Positions 8,569 through 17,824 of a stretch of 36,432 nt of DNA are shown here, piece by piece. Made by a program: the position numbers and the translations under genes. The stretch lies in the NCBI GenBank assembly GCA_009694295.1, contig SHVJ01000001.1, forward strand, positions 71,286-107,717. Direction: 5' to 3'. How positions within the stretch are numbered: position 1 is the first letter of the stretch; every line of letters begins with the position of its first letter. Below the pieces are notes generated by a model. It did not search any database and was not told the origin of the DNA. It worked only from the letters and a program-made list of their open reading frames with translations. The DNA is from Acidimicrobiia bacterium (GTDB lineage: Bacteria > Actinomycetota > Acidimicrobiia > IMCC26256 > PALSA-555).

Positions 8569-8574
8569 AGGCTA
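8569..8574 (-). promoter_or_regulatory. Putative -10 box (TAGCCT) of mdh, leaderless type
   Basis: On the minus strand AACTAGCCT is followed by 8 bases and the mdh ATG. Its TAG is the stop codon of the upstream J-domain gene. No Shine-Dalgarno precedes mdh. The same 9-mer and spacing precede pspA. Confidence 0.4.
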
Positions 8575-9357
8575 GTTGTGCGCTGCCGCCACGGGCCGCT
8601 CGTGGTCGAGGAGCATGGCCCGCGCCTCCGCGAGCTCGGCCAATCGCTCGGCCGCGCCATCCGGAGACCCACCGTGATCCGGATGGGCGAGACGGGCCAG
8701 CCGCCGGAAGCGAGCCTGCACGTCGACGTGCTCAACATCCATGCCAGCCCGGAGGCCGAGCACTTCCATCGCCCACCGGCGCTCCGACGGCACACCACCC
8801 CAGAGGTCCTCGCCGTTCACCGTCACGACGGGCCGGGCGCCGGGTGCGAACGGTGCGAGCCCGGGCACACCTTCGGAGAGGCGCCGGATGATCACGCCCT
8901 CGGGGAGCGCGCCCGAGCGCAACGCGGCATCAATGGCGCGCAAGGCGATGGACCGTGACGAGTCGGGCAGCGCGACAGCGGCCATCACTGCGCCGATGAC
9001 CTGGGGTGCGGCACGGCCGTGGCAGTCGAGCTCCAGCACGACCTGGCGGCCCGAGCCGTTGTTCTCCTCACCGAGAATCCGATGGCGCGACCGGTCGAGT
9101 CCGTGCGTGTCGGTCTGGAGCCGGTATCGCAACGCGATGCGCGGGACGTGCAGGCCTCCACGCGCGTCGTGCAAGAGACCCGGCAGCATCTCGAGCTGGT
9201 CCTCGTCGAGCGCGCCGAGATTCTCGACCACCACCGCGCCGAGCAGCACGCCGCCGTACCCGGGGCCGCTCGTGGGCACGTAGGACCCGTCGAGCGCCAC
9301 TCGTCGGGTCGGCATGTGCCGCCGGGTGTGCCGAACGTTCAGCTCAGCGAGGAGCAC
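8572..9357 (-). CDS. J-domain protein with unassigned N-terminal region
   Basis: 261-residue protein. The C-terminal 55 residues are a J-domain-like segment, [20 protein letters not shown], with the HPD motif at 225-227, which in DnaJ proteins stimulates Hsp70 (DnaK) ATPase. Residues 1-200 are not recognised; they include a Gly-rich start ([22 protein letters not shown]) and a conserved-looking core ([21 protein letters not shown]). No zinc-finger or Gly/Phe region of a true DnaJ is present. The GTG at 9357 is chosen because AGGAGG lies 8 bases upstream; an internal ATG at 9315 ([10 protein letters not shown]) is an alternative. It lies between icd and mdh, 11 bases from mdh, with an inverted repeat upstream. 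A client-specific co-chaperone is possible but unproven. Confidence 0.8.
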   Translation of the reverse strand: MLLAELNVRHTRRHMPTRRVALDGSYVPTSGPGYGGVLLGAVVVENLGALDEDQLEMLPGLLHDARGGLHVPRIALRYRLQTDTHGLDRSRHRILGEENNGSGRQVVLELDCHGRAAPQVIGAVMAAVALPDSSRSIALRAIDAALRSGALPEGVIIRRLSEGVPGLAPFAPGARPVVTVNGEDLWGGVPSERRWAMEVLGLRAGMDVEHVDVQARFRRLARLAHPDHGGSPDGAAERLAELAEARAMLLDHERPVAAAHN

Positions 9358-9373
9358 CTACCAAACCTCCTAC

Positions 9374-9411
9374 TTGGTCATTACGTCACAATCTGTGTTG
9401 TCGATGACCAA
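9374..9411. repeat. 8-bp inverted repeat between icd and the J-domain gene
   Basis: TTGGTCAT (9374-9381) and ATGACCAA (9404-9411) are exact complements around a 22-base spacer. The stretch is visibly AT-richer than its surroundings and ends just upstream of the AGGAGG that serves the J-domain gene on the minus strand. It may be an operator, a weak terminator for icd, or a structure controlling that ribosome site. Confidence 0.5.
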
Positions 9412-9420
9412 ATACAGGTG

Positions 9421-10614
9421 TTACAGCCGTTCGACGATTGCGGCGGCGAACTCGCTCGTCTTGACCTCCTTCGCTCCGTCCATGAGACGGGCGAAGTCGT
9501 AGGTGACGATCTTGTCGGCGATGGTGGCTTCGATCGCCCGGACGATGTTGTCGGCGGCGTCTTGCCAGCCAAGGTGCTCGTACATCATCACGCCCGAGAG
9601 GATCACCGAACCAGGGTTCACCTTGTCCTGGCCCGCGTACTTCGGGGCGGTGCCGTGCGTCGCCTCGAACACACCGTGGCCCGTCACGTAGTTGATGTTG
9701 CCGCCCGGCGCGATGCCGATGCCGCCGACCTGCGCGGCCAGCGCGTCCGACAGGTAGTCGCCGTTGAGGTTGAGCGTGGCGATTACGTCGAACTCGTCGG
9801 GGCGGGTGAGCACCTGCTGGAGCGTGATGTCGGCGATGGAGTCCTTGACGAGGATCTTGTCGCCGGGGTCGCCGTTGCAGTCGTCCCAACCCACAGCAAC
9901 GTCGGAGAACTCGTCGCGCGTGAGCTCGTAACCCCACTCGCGGAACGCGCCCTCGGTGAACTTCATGATGTTCCCCTTGTGCACGAGGTTGACACTCTTA
10001 CGGTTGCGCTTCACCGCGTACTGGATCGCGGCACGGATGAGCCGCTTCGAGCCGCTTTTTGACACAGGCTTGATGCCGACGCCGGAGTCGGGCTTGATCT
10101 CCCACCCGAACGCGTCCTTCAGCATCCCGATCAGCTTCTTGGCTTCAGGAGTGCCTTCCTCGACTTCGAGGCCTGCGTAGATGTCCTCGGTGTTCTCCCG
10201 GAAGATCACCATGTCGACCTTCTCGGGGTGCTTCACCGGCGACGGCACACCGGTGAACCAGCGCACAGGGCGCAAGCACACGTAGAGGTCCATGATCTGG
10301 CGCAGCGCCACGTTGAGGCTACGAATACCGCCACCGATCGGCGTGGTGAGCGGGCCCTTGATGCCGATGAGGTGATCGCGGAATGCCTGGACCGTCTCCT
10401 CGGGGAGCCAGTCGCCGGTGGCGTCGAACGCCTTCTGACCGGCGAGCACCTCTTTCCACTCGATCGTCTTGCCGTGCTTCTTCGCGGCGGCGTCGAGCAC
10501 GAGCTGCGCCGCGGGCCAGATGTCGACGCCGGTGCCGTCGCCCTCGATGAACGGGATGATCGGGTCGTTCGGTACGTTCAGCACCCCGTCGACCAGGGTG
10601 ATCTTCTCGCTCAT
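9421..10614 (-). CDS. icd: NADP-dependent isocitrate dehydrogenase
   Basis: 397-residue homodimeric-type isocitrate dehydrogenase, converting isocitrate to 2-oxoglutarate and CO2 with reduction of NADP. It is of the Escherichia coli Icd class rather than the monomeric type found in many actinobacteria. Diagnostic segments are [13 protein letters not shown] (23-35), the substrate loop [17 protein letters not shown] with Ser99 (equivalent to the phosphorylatable Ser of E. coli), the metal and substrate Asp residues in [10 protein letters not shown] and [14 protein letters not shown], and HGTAPKYAG, whose Lys-Tyr pair marks NADP preference. AAAGGA 6 bases before the ATG is a good ribosome site. 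It follows the zinc-ribbon gene by 28 bases. No AceK kinase gene is in the window. Confidence 0.96.
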   Translation of the reverse strand: MSEKITLVDGVLNVPNDPIIPFIEGDGTGVDIWPAAQLVLDAAAKKHGKTIEWKEVLAGQKAFDATGDWLPEETVQAFRDHLIGIKGPLTTPIGGGIRSLNVALRQIMDLYVCLRPVRWFTGVPSPVKHPEKVDMVIFRENTEDIYAGLEVEEGTPEAKKLIGMLKDAFGWEIKPDSGVGIKPVSKSGSKRLIRAAIQYAVKRNRKSVNLVHKGNIMKFTEGAFREWGYELTRDEFSDVAVGWDDCNGDPGDKILVKDSIADITLQQVLTRPDEFDVIATLNLNGDYLSDALAAQVGGIGIAPGGNINYVTGHGVFEATHGTAPKYAGQDKVNPGSVILSGVMMYEHLGWQDAADNIVRAIEATIADKIVTYDFARLMDGAKEVKTSEFAAAIVERL

Positions 10615-10642
10615 GCAGATTCCTTTGTGGCGGGAGATTCGT

Positions 10643-10855
10643 TCAGCGGGTCATCGCGACGATCGCGAGGGTAACGAGGTAGACGGCCAGGAAGCCCATC
10701 GCGCTCCACCAGAACACGGGTTGGGTGAAGCTCGGCCGCCCACCAACGCCGGCGAGATCGAAGCCACAGGCTGGGCACTGGGCCAGTTCGCCGCCCACGG
10801 CCGACTCGCACAGCGGACACGCAGCGGGAGCGGGCACCACGGCTTCAGCGCTCAT
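10643..10855 (-). CDS. Small zinc-ribbon membrane protein
   Basis: 70-residue protein with a double CxxC zinc ribbon, [20 protein letters not shown] (13-32), and one C-terminal transmembrane helix ([21 protein letters not shown]). Topology with the ribbon in the cytoplasm is likely. The ATG at 10855 is selected because it begins just before the conserved region; the frame is open further upstream, but that extension is Arg/Ser-rich and overlaps folD antisense-like sequence, so it is probably not translated. It lies 52 bases after folD and 28 before icd in the same orientation, so it is probably cotranscribed. Such small proteins are often annotated as zinc-ribbon domain-containing; the function is unknown. 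Confidence 0.7.
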   Translation of the reverse strand: MSAEAVVPAPAACPLCESAVGGELAQCPACGFDLAGVGGRPSFTQPVFWWSAMGFLAVYLVTLAIVAMTR

Positions 10856-10907
10856 GAGGCTCGCCGCTCCGGCTCCACGGTCGCGCTCGCTGTGCAGCTG
10901 TGAGTCT

Positions 10908-11780
10908 TCACCGTTGCGAGTCCAGTCCCGCTCGCCGCTCCGCGGCATCGACCGTGTTCGACAGGAGCATGGCGCGAGTCGTTGGCCCGACGCCGCCCAG
11001 CCGTGGGGTGATCCAGCCGGCGACTTCGGCCACCGACTCATCAACGTCGGGCACGACCTTCCGCCCGTCCATCGTGATCCCGGCGCTCACGACCGCGGCG
11101 CCGGGCTTCACCATGTCGGGTGTGACGATCGACGCGCGTCCCGCGGCGGCGATGAGGATGTCGGCCCGCCTCGTGTAGGACGCGAGGTCGTCGACTCCGG
11201 TGTGTACGACCGTCACGGCGGCGTTGGCGTTCGGCTCTTTGAGCGCGAGCAGCAGCGCGAGCGGACGGCCGATCGTGAGCCCGCGGCCGATGATCACGAC
11301 GTGCTTGCCAGCGATGGGCACCCCGTGCTCGGCGAGCAGACCCTGGATGCCGAGCGGAGTGCACGGTCGGGGTCCCTTCACGCCCATGACCAGCCGCCCG
11401 AGGTTCACCGGGTGCAGCCCGTCGGCGTCTTTCTCGGGGTCGACCGACCGGAGCGCGGCCTCTTCGTCGATGCCATCCGGGAGCGGGAGCTGCACGATGA
11501 ACGCGTCGACGGCGGGATCATGGTTGAACGCGTTGATCTCGGCGTGGAGATGCGTCCACGACACATCGGCCGACAGCTCACGGTGATGCGAGCCGATGCC
11601 GATCTCGGCACCGTCGTCGCGCTTCGAGCGCACATACGCCGACGAGTTGGGATCATCGCCGACGAGAATCGTGCCGAGTCCCGGGGTGATGCCGCGGTCG
11701 ATGAGCGCGTCGACGCGACCGCGCAGACGCTCCTTCGTGCGTTCCAGGAACGCGTTGCCGTCGAGCAGCTCAGCACTCAC
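10908..11780 (-). CDS. folD: Methylene-tetrahydrofolate dehydrogenase/cyclohydrolase
   Basis: 290-residue bifunctional FolD, oxidising 5,10-methylene-THF to methenyl-THF and hydrolysing it to 10-formyl-THF, the one-carbon donor for PurN and PurH encoded just upstream. Signature residues are the catalytic Tyr49 and Lys53 in [41 protein letters not shown], the dinucleotide loop [10 protein letters not shown] and the C-terminal [16 protein letters not shown]. Several usual positions are altered (GRGLTIG for GRSxxVG; GGVGPTT for GGVGPMT) but no catalytic residue is lost. The GTG at 11780 gives the family's usual length and lies 13 bases after the purH stop. The functional link to PurN and PurH supports one operon. 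Confidence 0.95.
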   Translation of the reverse strand: MSAELLDGNAFLERTKERLRGRVDALIDRGITPGLGTILVGDDPNSSAYVRSKRDDGAEIGIGSHHRELSADVSWTHLHAEINAFNHDPAVDAFIVQLPLPDGIDEEAALRSVDPEKDADGLHPVNLGRLVMGVKGPRPCTPLGIQGLLAEHGVPIAGKHVVIIGRGLTIGRPLALLLALKEPNANAAVTVVHTGVDDLASYTRRADILIAAAGRASIVTPDMVKPGAAVVSAGITMDGRKVVPDVDESVAEVAGWITPRLGGVGPTTRAMLLSNTVDAAERRAGLDSQR

Positions 11781-11793
11781 CGCTGGTCCCCGA

Positions 11794-13332
11794 TCAATGG
11801 AGGAAGTGCCGTTCGCCGCTGAAGACCATCGCGACGCCGAGCTCGTCGGCGCGCTTGATGGTGTCTTCGTCGCGCATCGCTCCCCCGGGCTGGATGATGA
11901 CGGCAACGCCGGCCGCGGCCGCGGCCTCGATGCCGTCGGGGAACGGGTAGAAGGCGTCGCTGGCGCACGCACCGCCGACGGCCCGCCCGTCCGCCTTTTT
12001 GGCCGCGATCTCGCCGGCCTCGACCCGGTTCTGCTGCCCGGCGCCGATGCCGACCGCTTGGCCGTCCTTCACGAGCACGATCGCATTCGACTTCACGTGG
12101 CCGGTGATGCGCCAGGCGAGCTCCACGTCGCGCCACTGCTCGTCGGTCGGCGCAACTTTCGTGACCACCTTCCACTCGTCGCGCCCAGCGACGAACGAGT
12201 GCGGCTCCTGCACGAGGAACCCTCCTGAGATCTGACGCACGTCGAGCGTGAGCGGCTCGGGCGCCGGCGCCTCCAGGATGCGGGTGTTCTTCCGTTTGGC
12301 GATCAGCGCTTCGATCGTGCCGTCTTCGTAGCCGGGGAAGATGACCACATCGGCTTGCGGCCCGGCCACCATCAGCTCGACCGTTGCTGCATCGAGCGGT
12401 CGGTTGCAGGCAACGATGCCGCCGAACGCCGAACGCTCGTCGCACTCGAGCGCACGTTGGTACGCGGTCGCGAGGTCGGCGGCTACCGCGACACCGCACG
12501 GGTTCGCGTGCTTGATGATGGCGCACGCCGGTCCTCCATCAAGTTGACCGCCCCCAAGGTCGTGAACCACGCGCCATGCGGCGTCGGTGTCGTAGAAGTT
12601 GAGGTACGAGAGCGCAAGACCGGCGTGCTGGTGTAGGTCGTCCCACCAGCTCTCGGTACCGGCCATGCGATAGCGCGCGGCTTGTTGGTGCGGGTTCTCG
12701 CCGTAGCGCAACACGTCGTCGGTGCGCTCGAGCGTGAACACCAGATGCCCGGGCAGCAGATCGTCGGGGATCTGCTCGGTGCCCTCCAGCCAGCGGACGA
12801 TCGCCGCGTCGAACTCAGCAGTGCAGACGAACGCTTCGAGGGCGAGGGCCCGACGCGTCGCTTCCGAGAGCTCGCCGTCGCTCGTGCGCAGCTCTTCGAG
12901 GATGCCGTCGTACTGCTCGGGGCTAGTAACCACGCCCACCCACGCGTGGTTCTTGGCCGCGGCCCGCACCATCGCTGGGCCGCCGATGTCGATCGTCTCG
13001 ATATCGGGGCGTTCGTGGAAGGGATAGAGGTTCACAACGACAAGGTCGAAGGGCTGGATCCCGTACGTCTGGAGATCGGTGCGATGCGAGTCCTTGCCGA
13101 GGTCGGCGAGGATCCCGCCGTGGATCTTGGGGTGCAGGGTGACCACCCGGTGATCGAGCATCTCGGGTGACCCCGTCACATCGGCCACGGAGGTGACCGG
13201 CACGCCGCCCTCGGCGATCGCCGTGGCGGTACCACCCGACGACACCAGCTCGAACCCGAGGTCGTACAGCCCCTTGGCAAAGTCGACGAGTCCGGTCTTG
13301 TCGAACACCGAGAGGAGCGCCCGCCGCGTCAC
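11794..13332 (-). CDS. purH: AICAR transformylase/IMP cyclohydrolase
   Basis: 512-residue bifunctional enzyme of the last two steps of IMP synthesis. The N-terminal cyclohydrolase half has SVFDKTGL (8-15), SSGGTA and TLHPKIHGG (65-73); the C-terminal transformylase half has RYGENPHQ (209-216), [12 protein letters not shown] and the catalytic Lys274-His275 pair in IIKHANPCG, ending RHFLH as is typical. Full length is retained. The GTG start overlaps the purN TGA by 4 bases (GTGA), so translation is likely coupled. Together with folD it forms a purine/one-carbon unit on the minus strand. Confidence 0.97.
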   Translation of the reverse strand: MTRRALLSVFDKTGLVDFAKGLYDLGFELVSSGGTATAIAEGGVPVTSVADVTGSPEMLDHRVVTLHPKIHGGILADLGKDSHRTDLQTYGIQPFDLVVVNLYPFHERPDIETIDIGGPAMVRAAAKNHAWVGVVTSPEQYDGILEELRTSDGELSEATRRALALEAFVCTAEFDAAIVRWLEGTEQIPDDLLPGHLVFTLERTDDVLRYGENPHQQAARYRMAGTESWWDDLHQHAGLALSYLNFYDTDAAWRVVHDLGGGQLDGGPACAIIKHANPCGVAVAADLATAYQRALECDERSAFGGIVACNRPLDAATVELMVAGPQADVVIFPGYEDGTIEALIAKRKNTRILEAPAPEPLTLDVRQISGGFLVQEPHSFVAGRDEWKVVTKVAPTDEQWRDVELAWRITGHVKSNAIVLVKDGQAVGIGAGQQNRVEAGEIAAKKADGRAVGGACASDAFYPFPDGIEAAAAAGVAVIIQPGGAMRDEDTIKRADELGVAMVFSGERHFLH

Positions 13333-13889
13333 GACGCGAGCTCCAGCTGCTCACGGATCACCTTGGGATACAGGCGCCGCTCGACTTCCTTGATGCGCTC
13401 GTGCAGCGACTCCTCGGTGTCGTCGGCGAGAACAGCAACTTCTTCCTGCGCAAGGATCGGTCCTTCGTCGACTTCGAGCGTGGCGAGGTGCACGGTGCAG
13501 CCCGTGACGGGTGCGCGGGCCGCGAGCGCGTCGCGCACTGCGTGCCAGCCCTTGAACGCGGGAAGCAGCGCGGGGTGCGTGTTGAGGATGCGCGCCGGGT
13601 ACGCGTCGTGAATCTCCTGCGACAGGATCGTGCCGAAGCCGGCCATCGCGACCAGATCGACTTCGTGACGCTTGAGCACGTCGACGACTCGATGCGTGTA
13701 CCCGTCGCGGTCGAAATCGTCACTGAAGGACTCGCGCTCCACGAGCTCGACGGGCGCGCCAGCCACTTCGGCCCGCTCGATCGCGGGACACGCCCGATCG
13801 ACCACCACGACGGCGACGGGTAGCTCGGCGTCGAGGATCGCCTGCAGAATCGTCCCGCTCCCTGACGCGAGCACTCCGAGCTTCCCCAT
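13329..13889 (-). CDS. purN: Phosphoribosylglycinamide formyltransferase
   Basis: 186-residue GAR transformylase using 10-formyl-THF, the third step of purine synthesis. Catalytic residues are Asn103 and His105 in ILNTHPALLPAFKG and Asp141 in VDEGPILAQ. The phosphate-binding N-terminal loop reads ASGSGTILQA instead of the usual GSGSNLQA, a conservative departure. First gene of the purN-purH-folD run; its TGA overlaps the purH GTG. TACTGT lies 7 bases before the ATG and there is no Shine-Dalgarno, suggesting a leaderless mRNA. A short palindrome, TCGGA-5-TCCGA at 13893-13907, covers this box and may be an operator. Confidence 0.95.
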   Translation of the reverse strand: MGKLGVLASGSGTILQAILDAELPVAVVVVDRACPAIERAEVAGAPVELVERESFSDDFDRDGYTHRVVDVLKRHEVDLVAMAGFGTILSQEIHDAYPARILNTHPALLPAFKGWHAVRDALAARAPVTGCTVHLATLEVDEGPILAQEEVAVLADDTEESLHERIKEVERRLYPKVIREQLELAS

Positions 13890-13896
13890 GATTCGG

Positions 13897-13902
13897 ACAG
13901 TA
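13897..13902 (-). promoter_or_regulatory. Putative -10 box (TACTGT) of purN within a small palindrome
   Basis: On the minus strand TACTGT is followed by 7 bases and the purN ATG. TCGGA (13893-13897) and TCCGA (13903-13907) flank its core symmetrically. The upstream region to 14063 shows no other clear signal. Confidence 0.35.
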
Positions 13903-14063
13903 TCCGACGGGCCCCGTGGAGCCCCCGCCGGTGTCGCGGAGTCCCCGGCGCCCCATCAGAGGTCCGAGGGTCCTTGCATCACCCCCCGATCCGTGGTGGG
14001 CTGCCCCCTGGGCGCCCGAATGGCGGTCGCGCCCTTACTCATTGTCGTTCGGAGGCAACTGGA

Positions 14064-14570
14064 ATGGCTGTAGACATCAGCAAGCTTTCCCGAGGCGAGC
14101 AAGTGGTTGGCGCCAGCGGGATCGTCCTACTCATCTTCTCCTTCTTCAACTGGTACGGGGTCGGCGGGGGCAGCGTTGACGTCGGTGGCGTCGACGTCGA
14201 GGTTGGCGGCTTTGGCGTCAACGGCTGGCAGGCTCCGAGCTCGTTCCTCTCCCTCATTGCGATCCTGCTCGGCATCGCAATGGCGGGCTATGTCGTCGCC
14301 AAGCTCCTCGGCGTCGAGTTGCCAGCCAAGGTTGGTGGACAAGGCATCGGACTCCTGATGTTCGGCGGTGGAGTCATCGCCCTGTTGTTCGTGCTGATCA
14401 AGTACATCTCGAACACCGAGGGACCCGAGAAGTTCGGGTTCTACGTCAGCATTCTTGCGTGCGTCGGTCTGGCCGCAGGTGGCTACCTCATTGCCAAGGA
14501 GCGCGGCGACCTGCCGTCGGCCTTGGGCGGTAAGGGCGGCGGGAGTTCGCCAATGCCTCCGGCAGCCTGA
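14064..14570 (+). CDS. Four-helix integral membrane protein, unknown function
   Basis: 168-residue protein. After a short polar N-terminus (MAVDISKLSRGEQ) there are four hydrophobic segments: about residues 14-34 (VVGASGIVLLIFSFFNW), 55-80, 92-114 and 122-143. A Gly/Val/Asp-rich loop follows the first helix (GVGGGSVDVGGVDVEVGGFG), probably extracytoplasmic. The C-terminus is a Gly/Ser/Pro-rich tail. The ATG at 14064 is chosen for its GGAGG 8 bases upstream; the frame is open farther upstream without a ribosome site. Not recognised as a named family. Followed by a terminator-like hairpin, then another membrane protein in the same orientation. Confidence 0.8.
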   Translation: MAVDISKLSRGEQVVGASGIVLLIFSFFNWYGVGGGSVDVGGVDVEVGGFGVNGWQAPSSFLSLIAILLGIAMAGYVVAKLLGVELPAKVGGQGIGLLMFGGGVIALLFVLIKYISNTEGPEKFGFYVSILACVGLAAGGYLIAKERGDLPSALGGKGGGSSPMPPAA

Positions 14571-14590
14571 TCACACCCCACGAACTCGAG

Positions 14591-14614
14591 CGGCCCCCGT
14601 TTCGGCGGGGGCCG
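14591..14614 (+). terminator. GC-rich hairpin after the four-helix protein gene
   Basis: CGGCCCCCG, loop TTTCGG and CGGGGGCCG form a perfect 9-bp stem 21 bases after the stop codon. No clean T tract follows, as is common in high-GC actinobacteria, so intrinsic termination is plausible rather than certain. Confidence 0.6.
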
Positions 14615-14689
14615 TCTCGCGTCACTGGCGGTTGACGAGCGCGTCATGAGCGCGCCAGGCTGCCGCCCAACGACTTACAGGGGGAATCA

Positions 14690-15703
14690 ATGAGTGCACC
14701 AACTGCTGACGCGTCATCGGTGGGTCTGATCGAACGACTCGGGTGGCGCGCCGAGCGCCGGCCCGAGCCGGGCTTCGCGCACACGCTTGGAGCCGCCGCC
14801 GCCGCCTTCCTCGTGTTCGCGACGTTCTTCTTGATCATCGAGATCACCGGCAGCGACGACCCGACCCTGGTGGGCGTTGCCCTCAACCTCGTGCTGTTCG
14901 CGGGCGCGTTCGTACTCGGCTCGCAGCAGTCCGGCCCGGTTCGGTCGGCCGCGGTCACCGTCATGGTCTTGACCCCGCCGATCATCTTTTTCTTCCTCTT
15001 GCTGGGCAACGGTGGCGGCGGCGACGGCGATCTGCGCGTCATCTACGTGCTCACGCTCGCTAGCTACGCCGCGCTCTACCTGCTGCTGTGGACGAAGGGC
15101 CGGGGCATCTTCCTGGGGCTTGCGCTCCTGGTCCTGTTCTCGTGGGTCGTGTGGGAGATCGACAACGGCCACAGCCAACTTCCGTTCCAGGATCAGATCT
15201 CTTCGCAGACGGACGGCACGCAATTTGACTTGAACGACTCAATCGGCTCGAGCGACAACACCGACGCGACGTCCACCGCGGCGCTCGTGATCGGGTTGAT
15301 CTACCTCGCAGCCGCAGCCGCACTCGACCGCAAGAAGCTCGCCGGTGTCGCTACACCCTTTATCGCGGTCGGAGGCATCGCGACCGTCGCAGGAGCTGTG
15401 ACGCTCGTCGGCGACTCGAGCGCCCTGGCTGGTGGGCTCACGTTGGCCGTGTCGGGAGCGGTTGTCGGCCTCGTGGGAGGACTCGGCTTAGACCGACGGT
15501 TCTCGACCTGGTTCGGCGTCTTGATGGTGTTTCTCGGTCTGACCGTCGTGGTTGGCGATACCGCCGATTCCAACCTTGGCTTCGCCGGCTTCTTCGCGTT
15601 GCTCGCAATCGCGCTTGCCGTAGCGGCGAACTTCGTGGCACCGAAGCTGCACGAGTTCGTCGACGGCGACGTCAATGCTGGGAAGACGAGCGACTCCGCC
15701 TGA
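14690..15703 (+). CDS. Polytopic membrane protein, unknown function
   Basis: 337-residue protein with about nine or ten hydrophobic segments, for example TLGAAAAAFLVFATFFLIIE (32-51), VALNLVLFAGAFVLG, VTVMVLTPPIIFFFLLLG, GIFLGLALLVLFSWVVW and paired helices up to FFALLAIALAVAANFVA. A polar Asp/Ser-rich loop (QISSQTDGTQFDLNDSIGSSDNTDATS) splits the protein into two halves. No transporter motif or catalytic signature is recognised. The ATG follows GGGGGA by 5 bases. The preceding hairpin suggests separate transcription from the four-helix gene, although similar nature and orientation suggest related roles. Confidence 0.75.
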   Translation: MSAPTADASSVGLIERLGWRAERRPEPGFAHTLGAAAAAFLVFATFFLIIEITGSDDPTLVGVALNLVLFAGAFVLGSQQSGPVRSAAVTVMVLTPPIIFFFLLLGNGGGGDGDLRVIYVLTLASYAALYLLLWTKGRGIFLGLALLVLFSWVVWEIDNGHSQLPFQDQISSQTDGTQFDLNDSIGSSDNTDATSTAALVIGLIYLAAAAALDRKKLAGVATPFIAVGGIATVAGAVTLVGDSSALAGGLTLAVSGAVVGLVGGLGLDRRFSTWFGVLMVFLGLTVVVGDTADSNLGFAGFFALLAIALAVAANFVAPKLHEFVDGDVNAGKTSDSA

Positions 15704-15726
15704 TGCTCTAAAGAACGAGACGGCCG

Positions 15727-15768
15727 GGGGTCGTCGTCAAGCTCGCATCAGAGCTTGGCGACGACCCC
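15727..15768. terminator. 18-bp stem-loop whose loop carries the sucD stop codon
   Basis: Arms 15727-15744 and 15751-15768 pair over 18 positions with one G-U wobble; the 6-base loop (15745-15750) contains the complement of the sucD TGA. The distal arm is the last six sense codons of sucD. Lying between convergent genes, it may end transcription from both sides, although no T tract is seen. Confidence 0.65.
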
Positions 15769-16632
15769 GACCATCTTCTCCCCGGCTTCGGTCGGGTTGA
15801 GCGCCACCTGCACACCGGCGTCGGCCAGCGCCTCCATCTTCGCGGCGGCCGTGCCCTTGCCACCCGACACGATGGCGCCGGCGTGGCCCATCTTCTTGCC
15901 CGGCGGCGCGGTCACCCCGGCCACGTACGACACGACCGGCTTGCTCATCTCGGCCTTGATGAACGCGGCAGCCTCTTCTTCGGCCGAACCGCCGATTTCG
16001 CCGATCATCATCACGGCCTTGGTCTCCGGGTCGGCTTCGAATGCGCGCAGGCAGTCGATGAAGCTTGTGCCCGGCACGGGGTCGCCACCGATGCCCACAC
16101 ACGTGGTCACGCCGATGTTGTTGGTCTTGAGCTCGTAAAGCGCCTGGTAGGTGAGGGTGCCCGAGCGGCTGACGATGCCAACCGGTCCGCCCTCCTTTGC
16201 GATGTGCCCCGCCGTGATCCCGATGTTGCACTTGCCCGGGCTGATGATGCCGGGGCAGTTCGGTCCGAGCAGGCGCACCTCGGGGTAATCACGGCGCAGC
16301 TTGTTGTAGAACCACGCTTCGTCGTGCGCGGGCACACCCTCGGTGATGACGACGATGAGCTCGACGCCACCCGCGGCCGCATCGAGCACCGCGTCTTTCA
16401 CGCCGGGCGCCGGGATGAAGACGCACGACACGTTCGCGCCCGTCTCCTTGACGGCTTCGGCCACCGATGCGAACACCGGGATGCCCTCGACGTCGGTGCC
16501 GGCCTTCTTCGGGTTCGTACCGGCGACGACCTGCGTGCCGTAGTCGCGGTTGAGCAACCCGTAGAACTTGCCCTGCGAACCGGTGAGGCCTTGGTAGACG
16601 ACCAACGTGTTCTCGTCGACAAAGATCGCCAC
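15748..16632 (-). CDS. sucD: Succinyl-CoA synthetase alpha subunit
   Basis: 294-residue alpha subunit of succinate-CoA ligase, which couples succinyl-CoA and succinate to nucleotide triphosphate formation. It has the CoA-binding N-terminal fold ([10 protein letters not shown], 14-23; [10 protein letters not shown], 36-45), the ligase core [12 protein letters not shown] and the phosphorylated active-site His250 in [13 protein letters not shown]. It follows sucC by 2 bases, so the two subunits are cotranslated from one mRNA. The stop codon lies in the loop of a strong stem-loop that also serves as the 3' boundary with the convergent membrane-protein gene. Confidence 0.97.
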   Translation of the reverse strand: MAIFVDENTLVVYQGLTGSQGKFYGLLNRDYGTQVVAGTNPKKAGTDVEGIPVFASVAEAVKETGANVSCVFIPAPGVKDAVLDAAAGGVELIVVITEGVPAHDEAWFYNKLRRDYPEVRLLGPNCPGIISPGKCNIGITAGHIAKEGGPVGIVSRSGTLTYQALYELKTNNIGVTTCVGIGGDPVPGTSFIDCLRAFEADPETKAVMMIGEIGGSAEEEAAAFIKAEMSKPVVSYVAGVTAPPGKKMGHAGAIVSGGKGTAAAKMEALADAGVQVALNPTEAGEKMVGVVAKL

Positions 16633-16634
16633 GA

Positions 16635-17789
16635 CTACTTCCCTCCTCGGGATTTCGCGAGCTCGACCACGCGTTCGGCGGCCGCGACCATCGTGGGTTC
16701 GATCTGCAGCGTGTCGGACAGATGCGGTTCGAGGATCGCTCGACCCTCGTCAGCGTTCGTGCCGTCGAGCCGGATGACGATCGGCGCGTCGATGGACACT
16801 CGCTTGAGCGCCTCGACGATCCCGTTCGCCACTTCCTCACCCTTGGTGATCCCGCCGAAGATGTTGATGAAGATCGACCGCACGGCAGGGTCGTTGTTGA
16901 TCACTTCGAGCGCTCCCGTCATCACCTCGGCGCTCGCGCCACCGCCGATGTCGAGGAAGTTGGCGGGCTTGCCACCCACCTGGCTCACGATGTCGACGGT
17001 GCTCATGGCGAGACCGGCGCCGTTGGCGATGATGCCGACGTAACCCTCAAGGCCCACGTACTGGAGCCCCTTCTCGTGGGCCGCGGTCTCACGCTCGTCG
17101 CGCACCTGCGTGGCGTCGTACTCGGCGTACTCGGGGTGACGGAACACCGAGTTGTCGTCGAGCGTGACCTTGGCGTCGAGCGCGTGCACCTTGCCGTCTG
17201 GCTTCAGGATGAGCGGGTTGACTTCGGCGAGGTCGCAGTCGGCGGCGACGTAGCAGTGCCAGAGCTTGAGCAGCAGCTCAACCGCCCCGTCGTTCGCCGC
17301 GGCATCGAGACCCGCGGCCAGGACCCACTCACGACACTTCGCCTCATCGAGCCCATCGACGGGATCGACGTGAATACGCGCGATGGCGTCGGGGCTCTCC
17401 GCTGCAACCTGCTCGATGTCGACCCCGCCCTGCGCCGACAGCATGCCGAGGTGGAGCTTTGCGGCCCGGTCGAGGGTGAACGACGCGTAGTACTCGCTCG
17501 CGATGTCGCTCGCCTGCTCGATCCACAGGATCTTGACGACGTGACCCTTGATGTCTAGGCCAAGGATGCTGGTTGCGTGCGTGCGGCACTCGTCTGCGTT
17601 GGCCGCGAGCTTGATGCCGCCGGCCTTCCCGCGTCCGCCCACCTGCACCTGCGCCTTGACGACCACGGGATACCCAACGCGGTCAGCGGCCGCGACGGCA
17701 TCGTCGACAGTTGTTGCCACTTCGCCCGCCGACACCGGGATGCCGTACTTCGCAAACAGCTGCTTGCCCTGGTACTCGTACAGATCCAA
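16635..17789 (-). CDS. sucC: Succinyl-CoA synthetase beta subunit
   Basis: 384-residue beta subunit with the N-terminal ATP-grasp domain ([40 protein letters not shown]) and the C-terminal flavodoxin-like ligase domain ([32 protein letters not shown]). The metal/nucleotide segment AEVNPLIL is present. A GGAAGGA ribosome site precedes the ATG by about 9 bases. It lies 35 bases after the B12-binding mutase subunit and 2 bases before sucD. The complex either feeds the TCA cycle or consumes succinyl-CoA made from methylmalonyl-CoA by the neighbouring mutase. Confidence 0.97.
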   Translation of the reverse strand: MDLYEYQGKQLFAKYGIPVSAGEVATTVDDAVAAADRVGYPVVVKAQVQVGGRGKAGGIKLAANADECRTHATSILGLDIKGHVVKILWIEQASDIASEYYASFTLDRAAKLHLGMLSAQGGVDIEQVAAESPDAIARIHVDPVDGLDEAKCREWVLAAGLDAAANDGAVELLLKLWHCYVAADCDLAEVNPLILKPDGKVHALDAKVTLDDNSVFRHPEYAEYDATQVRDERETAAHEKGLQYVGLEGYVGIIANGAGLAMSTVDIVSQVGGKPANFLDIGGGASAEVMTGALEVINNDPAVRSIFINIFGGITKGEEVANGIVEALKRVSIDAPIVIRLDGTNADEGRAILEPHLSDTLQIEPTMVAAAERVVELAKSRGGK

Positions 17790-17824
17790 CGCGGTCCTTC
17801 CAAGAAGTGATTTCTGGACTTCGT

